In this document: piece after piece, positions 1 through 6,034 of the stretch
Layout of the letters: every line of letters starts with the position of its first letter
Position numbering within the stretch: the stretch's first letter is position 1
Assembly (NCBI GenBank): GCA_903837255.1
Contig: CAILTZ010000199.1
Location: forward strand, 1-8,845
Origin: an uncultured Pirellula sp.
GTDB taxonomy: Bacteria; Planctomycetota; Planctomycetia; Pirellulales; Pirellulaceae
Reading direction: 5' to 3'
DNA length: 8,845 bases
The notes under the pieces: model-generated
What the model was told of the DNA's origin: nothing
The model's database searches: none
What the model saw: the letters and a program-made list of their open reading frames with translations, nothing else
Made by a program: the position numbers and the translations under genes

Positions 1-155
1 AGAAACCAGTCGAATCAAACTCCAAGTCAGCAACCACCGCTTCGGATTCAGGCGACGATTCAGAGGGTCTGTCTTGGATTTGGATCGCTGGCATCCTGCT
101 CGCCTTGGCCGCCCTCAGTGGCCTTGTCGCCGCTTTTGTTTTCTACAAATCCTAA
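1..155 (+). CDS. C-terminal end of a membrane-anchored protein (5' partial)
   Basis: An open frame enters from the left edge (codons begin at position 3) and stops at TAA 153-155, giving about 50 residues. The first 22 or so are a hydrophilic Ser/Thr/Asp/Lys-rich linker. They are followed by a hydrophobic stretch beginning LSWIWIAGILLALAALSGL and ending FVFYKS, a single transmembrane helix at the extreme C-terminus. This is the architecture of a tail-anchored or C-terminally anchored extracytoplasmic protein whose main domain lies outside the window, so no function can be given. The stop is 12 bp before the kinase-like gene, so the two may be co-transcribed. The final KS and the lack of a VPEP motif and Arg cluster argue against a PEP-CTERM tail. 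Confidence 0.6.
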   Translation, partial: KPVESNSKSATTASDSGDDSEGLSWIWIAGILLALAALSGLVAAFVFYKS

Positions 156-167
156 GCTTGCCGTTAC

Positions 168-803
168 ATGCGAACCGGCGTTTTGAAAATTGGCGGAGCG
201 TCTCTGTTTTCCGAGGGGATCGAGTTCGACCAACTCCGCAGTTATGTACAAGTCATTCAAAGCGATCCAATCAATCGTTGGTTCGTCCTGCTAGGTGGCG
301 GCGATACCGTTGAATCGATGAGAACCATTCATCGAAATCATCCACAGCTGGATTCCAGCAGGATGCACTGGCGCTGCGTCGAGCTTTTGCGGGCCACTTG
401 GGATGCCGCCGCCGAGCTGTTGCAATTCGATCGGCTCATCGAGACCCCACAAGACCTTGATGTGGCTGCGTCGAAACAAACTCCGGGATGCTATTTGGTC
501 GAGGTATCGAGTTTTTACCATCCCAAGCGATTGGATTGGGTGCCAACGAGGCTTCTTCCCAAAGAAAATTGGGAAACCACCTCCGACACTCTAGCCTGGC
601 TCCTTGCTCTGCGTCTGCGCGCCGAAGAACTTCGGTTGATCAAGAAACCGGATTGTTCCAAGGTCGAGTCGCTCGATCAGGCTGCCCGTCTGGGACTTGT
701 CGATCCCCAAATCGCAACCCTCTCTCGAAATCACCCCACAAACTGGAAACTCGACACGGTCATGGTCTATCATAACCAAAACTGGATGACCAAAAACTTG
801 TGA
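168..803 (+). CDS. Amino-acid-kinase-fold protein, MfnE-like
   Basis: The 211-residue product has the features of the amino acid kinase fold (aspartate/glutamate/uridylate kinases). There is an N-terminal phosphate-binding LKIGGASL at residues 6-13, a second glycine loop LLGGGD at 41-46, a helix with HWRCVELL at 67-74, and NWETTSDTLAWLLALRLRAE at about 134-153. The order KIGG, then GGGD, then H-x5-hydrophobic, then W-x-x-TSD, at about 210 residues, matches MfnE, the archaeal kinase acting on 5-(aminomethyl)-3-furanmethanol phosphate in methanofuran synthesis. Homologues accompany tetrahydromethanopterin-linked C1 genes in methylotrophs and planctomycetes. Function is inferred from motifs only. 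The ATG at 168 has no clear Shine-Dalgarno; it lies 12 bp after the preceding stop. The TGA at 801-803 overlaps a GTG at 800. Alternative: another small kinase of the same fold. Confidence 0.65.
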   Translation: MRTGVLKIGGASLFSEGIEFDQLRSYVQVIQSDPINRWFVLLGGGDTVESMRTIHRNHPQLDSSRMHWRCVELLRATWDAAAELLQFDRLIETPQDLDVAASKQTPGCYLVEVSSFYHPKRLDWVPTRLLPKENWETTSDTLAWLLALRLRAEELRLIKKPDCSKVESLDQAARLGLVDPQIATLSRNHPTNWKLDTVMVYHNQNWMTKNL

Positions 804-823
804 TCCCTCAGCCCTCAACCAAC

Positions 824-1978
824 ATGAAACCCATGAGTAAACTCAATCAACCGCACAGACTCGATGGACTCAAACGAATCGTTCATTTTTTTGTGGTACC
901 GGGTTTGGTGGTACTGCTCACACCGGGACTGATCATGACCAGCACTCGCGTTGATGCTCAAGAATCTAAGACGCACCCTGCGATTAGGTCCGCAGGCTTC
1001 ATCTACGAAACGGCCCCCTTTCCCAGTTGCCACGCTTCGACCATCGAAGACAACCCGTCAGGTCCAATCGCGGCTTGGTTCGGCGGAACGCACGAAAAGC
1101 ACCCCGATGTCGGAATCTGGGTATCGGCGTTTCAAGATAGCAAATGGTCCGAGCCCATCGAGGTGGCCAACGGCCAAGGTGCCGGACCCAACGGTTCCCC
1201 ACTCCCCACTTGGAACCCGGTCCTGTTCCAACCTAAAAAGCCTCGCGATGGGAAACCTGCACCCTTGTATCTGTTCTACAAACTTGGGCCCTCCCCAGAA
1301 ACTTGGTGGGGCATGGAAATCCATAGCCTCGATCACGGAAAGACTTGGTCTAAACCGATCCGGCTCGAAGATGGGTTCTTGGGCCCTATCAAAAACAAAC
1401 CGATCGAACTTGAAAATGGCGATTGGCTTTGCCCCTCGAGCACCGAGACCCAAGAGGAACCGAGCAAATGGCAAGTCCATTTCGAGCGATTCGGATACCA
1501 AGACCGCAAATGGATCAAGACAGCGTCGCTGAACGATGGTGTCGAGATCCAAGCGATCCAGCCGACGCTCCTGAGCCTCGGCTCAGGACAATTCAAAGCC
1601 ATCGGCCGCTCTCGACAAAACTCGATCTTTGAAACCACATCCAGCGACAACGGTAAAACCTGGAAACCACTGAGCCTTGGTACCCTGCCCAACAACAACT
1701 CCGGCCTAGATGCCGTGACTCTCCAGGATGGTCGGCACCTAGTTGTCTACAACCACATCGGTGGCACACCCGGCCAGTGGGGAGGGAAACGAACGCCCCT
1801 AAACGTGGCTATTTCAAAGGATTCCAGCACCTGGACCCCATCGGTTGTCCTGGAAAATACCCCCGGAGAATTCAGCTATCCTGCCGTGATCCAAACCAAG
1901 GACGGACTCGTACATATCACTTACACTTGGAACCGCAAGAAAATCAAACACGTCGTTCTGGATCCAACTAAGCTGTAG
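824..1978 (+). CDS. Secreted sialidase-like (BNR/Asp-box) protein
   Basis: The 384-residue product begins with a long basic n-region, a hydrophobic core (FFVVPGLVVLL, about residues 22-32) and a likely cleavage near RVDA|QES at 44-45, so it is exported. The body is the BNR_2 sialidase-like beta-propeller family: SCHASTIE at 68-75, WFGGTHE with DVGIW shortly after, TWNPVLF, LFYKLG, LGPIKNKP at 186-193, and a C-terminal FSYPAVI. Two good Asp-boxes (SxDxGxTW) are visible, SLDHGKTW at 168-175 and SSDNGKTW at 273-280; a third near SKDSSTWTP is degenerate. The family is usually named exo-alpha-sialidase, but activity on sialic acid is not established here and no FRIP-type motif is visible. Start is uncertain: GTG 800 overlaps the upstream stop, and ATG 824 and ATG 833 are in frame; none has a Shine-Dalgarno. 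Confidence 0.8.
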   Translation: MKPMSKLNQPHRLDGLKRIVHFFVVPGLVVLLTPGLIMTSTRVDAQESKTHPAIRSAGFIYETAPFPSCHASTIEDNPSGPIAAWFGGTHEKHPDVGIWVSAFQDSKWSEPIEVANGQGAGPNGSPLPTWNPVLFQPKKPRDGKPAPLYLFYKLGPSPETWWGMEIHSLDHGKTWSKPIRLEDGFLGPIKNKPIELENGDWLCPSSTETQEEPSKWQVHFERFGYQDRKWIKTASLNDGVEIQAIQPTLLSLGSGQFKAIGRSRQNSIFETTSSDNGKTWKPLSLGTLPNNNSGLDAVTLQDGRHLVVYNHIGGTPGQWGGKRTPLNVAISKDSSTWTPSVVLENTPGEFSYPAVIQTKDGLVHITYTWNRKKIKHVVLDPTKL

Positions 1979-2027
1979 TCGCTTTTAAAACCCCAGTCAT
2001 CGCACCAAGTAAAAAACGAGCATCGCC

Positions 2028-2654
2028 TTGAAGATCCTGGTAACCGCCTTCGAACCGTACGACCAATGGAGTGAAAACTCAAGCTGGGAAGCCCTTTCGG
2101 AGATGCTCAAAGTCTACGGACTCCCGGAAGGACTAACCACACGTCGCTATCCAGTCGATCTGGAACGGCTCAAGGAGCGTCTCTACAAAGACCTTGAGTT
2201 GGGCTTTGATGCCGTGCTCCATCTCGGACAGTCCCCGGGTTCTTCGTCGATCCACCTCGAGACCATCGCGGTCAATATCGCCGGAGTCACCTACAACGGT
2301 GGACAACTCTACGGACCACTCGTCGATGGTGCGCCGACTGCGTATCAGAGCAGTCTCCCCTTGAACCAACTCCGCGACCAGTTGCATGACGAAAGAATCC
2401 CTGCATCCATCACCTACCACGCAGGGACTTATCTTTGCAATGCCGTCTTTTACCTCACGCAGCATTGGCATGCAGCTAGACATAGAAAGTGTCAGGTCGG
2501 ATTTACCCACTTTCCACTGATCACCGACCAAGTCGTCGACAATCGTCGCGACATGCCCTCGCTAACCAAACTGGAACTTGCCAAAGCCATCGCTATCATG
2601 GTAAGCGTATTGCGAGGTCAGAGCGTTTCACCTAACGCCCCGCTTCTTGCATAA
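2028..2654 (+). CDS. pcp: Pyroglutamyl peptidase I (peptidase family C15)
   Basis: This cytosolic cysteine peptidase removes N-terminal pyroglutamate from peptides. The 208-residue product opens with the family signature KILVTAFEP and carries the full catalytic triad: Glu78 in HLETIAVN, Cys137 in GTYLCNAV, and His161 in GFTHFPL. The Cys-to-His distance of 24 residues is the same as in the Bacillus enzyme (Cys144/His168), and overall length is typical. The start is TTG: an in-frame stop (TAA 2010-2012) lies just upstream and no ATG or GTG falls between it and the conserved N-terminus. No strong Shine-Dalgarno precedes it. The gene follows the sialidase-like gene by 49 bp on the same strand. 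The final 15 residues or so are a poorly conserved tail. Confidence 0.9.
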   Translation: MKILVTAFEPYDQWSENSSWEALSEMLKVYGLPEGLTTRRYPVDLERLKERLYKDLELGFDAVLHLGQSPGSSSIHLETIAVNIAGVTYNGGQLYGPLVDGAPTAYQSSLPLNQLRDQLHDERIPASITYHAGTYLCNAVFYLTQHWHAARHRKCQVGFTHFPLITDQVVDNRRDMPSLTKLELAKAIAIMVSVLRGQSVSPNAPLLA

Positions 2655-2675
2655 GGCCACGTTGGCACAATCCCA

Positions 2676-2720
2676 GTATTCAAAGCGCCCGTATTCAAAG
2701 CGACCGTATTCAAAAGCCCA
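2676..2720 (+). repeat. 15-bp tandem repeat, three units
   Basis: Three head-to-tail units lie at 2676-2690 (GTATTCAAAGCGCCC), 2691-2705 (GTATTCAAAGCGACC) and 2706-2720 (GTATTCAAAAGCCCA). The first two differ at one base; the third is more diverged. They fill most of the 81-bp gap between pcp and larB and end directly before the larB ribosome-binding site. The role is unknown; local slippage duplication is the simplest origin. Confidence 0.85.
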
Positions 2721-2726
2721 GAGGAA
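2721..2726 (+). promoter_or_regulatory. Ribosome-binding site of larB
   Basis: GAGGAA lies 9 bases before the ATG at 2736 and is among the few recognisable Shine-Dalgarno sequences in the window. It favours ATG 2736 over the in-frame TTG at 2730, which would be only 3 bases away. Confidence 0.6.
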
Positions 2727-2735
2727 TGTTTGTCC

Positions 2736-3515
2736 ATGAGTCAGCCCCCGATCGAGGAGCTTTATCGCCTGTTTCAGTCCGGCGAACTTTCTAGTCTAGA
2801 GCTCGGACAGCGGATTCTTGCCCTGTCGATCCCCTCGGACGGGAACCTAACGCCCGACCTAGATCGGCTGAAACGGACCGGCTACCCCGAGGTCGTGTAT
2901 GGACAAGGTAAATCGACCGAAGCCATCCAGCGGGTGACTCAGCGATTGCTCGAGACGACGCCTGAGATTCTCATCACACGCATCTTGCCCGAACAGGTCC
3001 GCGTACTGACCGAGGTTTTCCCATACACACGCTGGAATCACTTGGCCAGAACATTGCGTGTTCGTGTTGGCAGCGTGCCGCTTGATCCTGAGGCAGTGCA
3101 AAGTAGCAGACGCGTGGGGGTTGTGACTGCTGGTACGACCGACGAACCGGTCGCACTCGAAGCCCGCGAGACATTGGCTTGGATGGGGGTTGCCTCGGAT
3201 TTGATCCAAGACGTCGGGGTCGCTGGTCCGTATCGGCTTCTATCGCGTGTCCCTGATCTTCGGCGTTGCAGCGTGCTTATTTGTGTTGCCGGAATGGAAG
3301 CTGCACTTCCAAGCGCGCTTGCTGGCCATGTGGCTTGTCCGGTGATCGCCGTTCCTACCAGTGTCGGTTACGGAGCGAATTTAGGTGGTATCGCGGCCTT
3401 GCTCAGCATGCTCAATAGCTGCGCGGCAAATGTCACAGTCGTCAACATCGATGCGGGTTTCAAAGGTGGATACATCGCGGGCTTGATCGCCCACGGCGAT
3501 CAGCGATCCGTCTGA
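2736..3515 (+). CDS. larB: Nickel-pincer cofactor biosynthesis protein LarB
   Basis: LarB carboxylates nicotinic acid adenine dinucleotide at C5 and hydrolyses its phosphoanhydride, the first step of the nickel-pincer nucleotide cofactor of lactate racemase and related LarA enzymes. The 259-residue product has the N-terminal family segment (DRLKRTGYPEVVYGQGKSTE) and a C-terminal PurE-like domain: VVTAGTTDEPVALEA, DVGVAGPYRLL, CVAGMEAALPSALAG, VIAVPTSVGYGANLGG, and NSCAANVTVVNIDAGF. Cys229 in NSCA corresponds to the conserved cysteine that binds substrate (Cys221 in the Lactobacillus enzyme). Length is normal. PurE itself is shorter and lacks the N-terminal segment, so LarB is preferred. ATG 2736 is chosen because of GAGGAA upstream. 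Neither larC, larE nor larA is in the window. The stop lies inside a 9-bp tandem repeat. Confidence 0.9.
   Translation: MSQPPIEELYRLFQSGELSSLELGQRILALSIPSDGNLTPDLDRLKRTGYPEVVYGQGKSTEAIQRVTQRLLETTPEILITRILPEQVRVLTEVFPYTRWNHLARTLRVRVGSVPLDPEAVQSSRRVGVVTAGTTDEPVALEARETLAWMGVASDLIQDVGVAGPYRLLSRVPDLRRCSVLICVAGMEAALPSALAGHVACPVIAVPTSVGYGANLGGIAALLSMLNSCAANVTVVNIDAGFKGGYIAGLIAHGDQRSV
3484..3502. terminator. Possible hairpin at the larB 3' end
   Basis: TGATCGCC (3484-3491) and GGCGATCA (3495-3502) form a perfect 8-bp stem with a 3-base CAC loop. It lies inside the last codons of larB, facing the convergent FG-GAP gene. There is no T-run on either side, so it is at best a weak or Rho-assisted bidirectional stop, and may be only a by-product of coding. 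Confidence 0.25.
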
Positions 3516-3540
3516 TCCGTCTGATCCGTCCGATCAGTCG
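3505..3540 (+). repeat. 9-bp tandem repeat across convergent stop codons
   Basis: Four consecutive units: GATCCGTCT (3505-3513), GATCCGTCT (3514-3522), GATCCGTCC (3523-3531) and GATCAGTCG (3532-3540). The larB stop TGA spans the first junction (3513-3515) and an in-frame TGA recurs at 3522-3524. The stop of the convergent FG-GAP gene (3534-3536) is in the last unit. The 9-bp period preserves reading frame. Confidence 0.8.
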
Positions 3541-4778
3541 CGACTATAAACCACCGCATTATGCGTGGCTCGGCCGACAGCGATCAGTTCAGGGTTGCCA
3601 TCGCCATCCAAGTCAGCGCTGACCATATCCTCGACGGCGACTTGGCCGGGCTCCAGGAGAGTTCTTTTCCAACTACCATCTCCCTGCCGATCGTAAAGTC
3701 GTACACCGCAACGATGCGGGGCAGCGTCATCGCGCACTCCGATGGCTAACTCGTCTTCAGGATCGGAGTCCAAATTGACTGTCACGACCGCATGGCCCCA
3801 CTTGAGCTCTGCGTCGATCACTTTCCGTGGCCAGAGTCCTTGTGCATCGTCTTTGGATCCGGGCTCCTCGTATACGACGACTTGGTTGCCATGCCAAGGT
3901 TCGATGGTGGCTGCAAATCGGCGCTCTGAGGTGAGTTTACCCAGCCGAACCTCGCTGGAACCCTTGGCTGGTGCCTGGGCCTCGAGTCCCGAACCGATCC
4001 GTCGGATTGCAACAGATCCGCTCTGGGGATCCCTCGAAAGGATGTGGACGCCTTGGAAACTCGCCGTGATCAAGTCAGCTCCTTTGCCACTGCGTTTCAA
4101 GACGTCGAAGTTATGCATGACAAAAAGGGGGACTTCGATCGTTCGATTCGCCCAAGCGTCCTTGCGGGGATTTTTGCCTGGGATAAAGGCCGATAATCGC
4201 ACCGGCACATCCTCGAACTTTGGACCGGTCGACTTGGGCCCCTTGAGCGGTGCGACAATCAACTCGTCTGAACCGTCTGAATCCCAATCGGCAAAGTGCA
4301 TGCGGTGGGCCGTCGGCTCGGGCTCAAGGATGGGGCGATACGTCCACATGCCCCGTGGATCTGCGGGGGATTCAAGCCACCCGACGGCTCCACCGGATTG
4401 GGTGTTGTTGGGTTGCCAATCCGTACCGATCCCAAAATCGATGTCCCCATCGCCATCGATGTCCGAGGGTGCAAAGCAGACGTTGTCGGCGTAGTTCGCT
4501 GGGGTTTGGAAGATCGTATGGACTTTCCAAGTTGGATTTTCGAGCCAGACGATCCGTTTGCTATCGACGATCGCGATGTCGAGCTTGCCATCACGGCTCA
4601 GATCGATTGCCCGGACGGCATAGCCGACCTCGAGCTCGATAGGCAGGACAGTTGCCTTCCATGCACCGGACGGACTCTCTAGGGCTTGAGCCATTGCAGA
4701 TGGCGGCAATTGGAAACCAAACCACGGAATCCCAAACAGAATCCCGCTGAATAAACTGGGGAGGTTGCGTTTGATCAT
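3534..4778 (-). CDS. Secreted FG-GAP/VCBS beta-propeller protein
   Basis: The 414-residue product starts with a Sec signal peptide (hydrophobic LFSGILFGIPWFGF, cleavage probably after SAMA at residue 30), so it is exported. The rest consists of FG-GAP/VCBS-type blades with calcium-binding Asp loops: DLSRDGKLD at 59-67, DIDGDGDID at 106-114, DWDSDGSDE at 164-172, DSDPEDE at about 337-343, and DLDGDGNPE at 389-397. Such propellers are abundant in planctomycetes and are thought to bind other proteins or glycans; no catalytic residues can be recognised. The ATG (4776-4778) overlaps the cobL stop (4775-4777) in the arrangement ATGA, which suggests translational coupling although the two products should work in different compartments. 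The TGA lies in the 9-bp repeat shared with larB. Confidence 0.8.
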   Translation of the reverse strand: MIKRNLPSLFSGILFGIPWFGFQLPPSAMAQALESPSGAWKATVLPIELEVGYAVRAIDLSRDGKLDIAIVDSKRIVWLENPTWKVHTIFQTPANYADNVCFAPSDIDGDGDIDFGIGTDWQPNNTQSGGAVGWLESPADPRGMWTYRPILEPEPTAHRMHFADWDSDGSDELIVAPLKGPKSTGPKFEDVPVRLSAFIPGKNPRKDAWANRTIEVPLFVMHNFDVLKRSGKGADLITASFQGVHILSRDPQSGSVAIRRIGSGLEAQAPAKGSSEVRLGKLTSERRFAATIEPWHGNQVVVYEEPGSKDDAQGLWPRKVIDAELKWGHAVVTVNLDSDPEDELAIGVRDDAAPHRCGVRLYDRQGDGSWKRTLLEPGQVAVEDMVSADLDGDGNPELIAVGRATHNAVVYSRD

Positions 4779-6019
4779 GATGGCTTGGTTGCTTTCATCA
4801 AGAAGCTTGGGTTGGACGTCTCGAATCGATGTTTTTCCAATTGATAGGTTCCCTTGGAGATCTGAACCATCCAGAGTTGGGGTTCCAAGCCGAGTTCACG
4901 GATGAGGTACTGCTGAAGCTCGGAGACATATTCGATGCTCATCATGTTGACGACCAGTGTTCCACCTGGTTGCAAGCGAGGCCAACAGGCTTGTACCAGC
5001 GATGCGACCGCCCGGCCGGTCCCGCCGACGAAAATCGAATGCGGATCCGGGAGAGTTTCCCAGGCCTTCGGGGCTTCGTCCAAGACTCCTACGAGGTTTT
5101 CAACACCGAATGTTTTTGCATTTTCAAGCATCAGTCCGTAGTCCTCGGCGTCCATTTCGATCGCATAGACTTTGCCTTGCGAAGCGATTAGCGCCGCCTC
5201 GATGGCTACCGAACCGCTCCCGGCTCCGATGTCCCAAACGATCGAATCGGCTCGCAGATTCATCTCGCTCAGAGCGATCGCTCGGACTTCGCTGGTGGTC
5301 AAAAGTCCACGTTTGGGCCTGCTCTGCTTGAAGAACTCATCTGGATTGCCGAACATCCTTCGGTTCTTGGTGAGGATTTGCTGGTCCGGGGTTCCGTTAT
5401 GCCTGAGCAAGACCAGGACATTCAGCGGAGCGAATTTTTGCTGAACCAGATCTCGCAGTTCCAGTTTGGTGACCCGCTCGTCAGGGGCTCCAAGGTTTTC
5501 GCAAACATAGGCCGTAAAGTAGTAGACACCTTTGGCGATGAGCAGCTCGGCGATCCGCGACGGGGGGACCTGTTCGGAGGTAAACACCCCTGCTTTTTCG
5601 GTAGTTCTGATCCGCTCGAGGATCCTTTCGAGCGGCTGATTGGCAACGTTGGCCAAATAAGCTTCGTCCCAGCTCTCTTTGACCCGCGCGAACGCTAATT
5701 GCATGCTGCTGACGTGTGGAATGACCTCGAAGGTGTCTTTTCCAAGCCGTTCGCAAAGAAACCTGGCGGTTCCGTAGAAAAGAGGATCGCCGCTGGCAAG
5801 GACAACCGAACCTATCGGAGCGTTTTCGAGCTCGGTGGCCAAACGGTCAAGGTCGGATCCGAGCGTTCTTTTCTCTCCTTGGAAATTCGGAAATCGTTCG
5901 AGCATCGTCGACGATCCAAACAAGGTTGATGCCTGTTGAATGACTTCGATTGCCTGTTGGCTCAAACCCGGAGAGCCGTCATCGCCAACTCCAACAATCG
6001 TGATCTTGCTTTGCTTCAT
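4775..6019 (-). CDS. cobL: Precorrin-6Y C5,15-methyltransferase, decarboxylating (CbiE-CbiT fusion)
   Basis: CobL uses S-adenosylmethionine to methylate precorrin-6Y at C5 and C15 and decarboxylates the C12 acetate side chain, giving precorrin-8 in cobalamin synthesis. The 414-residue product shows both halves. Residues 1 to about 205 form the CbiE tetrapyrrole-methylase domain, with IVGVGDDGSPGLS at the N-terminus, LASGDPLFYG at 74-83, and PHVSSMQLAFARV at 101-113. Residues from about 220 form the CbiT Rossmann methyltransferase, with RGLLTTSEVRAIAL, the SAM-binding WDIGAGSGS at 262-270, acidic Glu288 in VYAIEMD, and FVGGTGR at 330-336. Length matches fused CobL. It starts 15 bp after the prfB stop and overlaps the next gene by 4 bp, so it is mid-operon. 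No other cobalamin genes are in the window. Confidence 0.9.
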   Translation of the reverse strand: MKQSKITIVGVGDDGSPGLSQQAIEVIQQASTLFGSSTMLERFPNFQGEKRTLGSDLDRLATELENAPIGSVVLASGDPLFYGTARFLCERLGKDTFEVIPHVSSMQLAFARVKESWDEAYLANVANQPLERILERIRTTEKAGVFTSEQVPPSRIAELLIAKGVYYFTAYVCENLGAPDERVTKLELRDLVQQKFAPLNVLVLLRHNGTPDQQILTKNRRMFGNPDEFFKQSRPKRGLLTTSEVRAIALSEMNLRADSIVWDIGAGSGSVAIEAALIASQGKVYAIEMDAEDYGLMLENAKTFGVENLVGVLDEAPKAWETLPDPHSIFVGGTGRAVASLVQACWPRLQPGGTLVVNMMSIEYVSELQQYLIRELGLEPQLWMVQISKGTYQLEKHRFETSNPSFLMKATKPS

Positions 6020-6034
6020 GAGGGAATTGGACGC

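Noticed and set aside
1058..1552. Minus-strand frame of 164 codons within the sialidase-like gene
   Set aside because: Antisense shadow of a gene whose sense product has family motifs along the same stretch.
3742..4494. Long plus-strand reading frame (250 codons) opposite the FG-GAP gene
   Set aside because: It is antisense to a gene with a signal peptide and five Asp-loop motifs. Its translation is Ser/Pro-rich low-information sequence, as expected for a shadow frame in GC-rich DNA.
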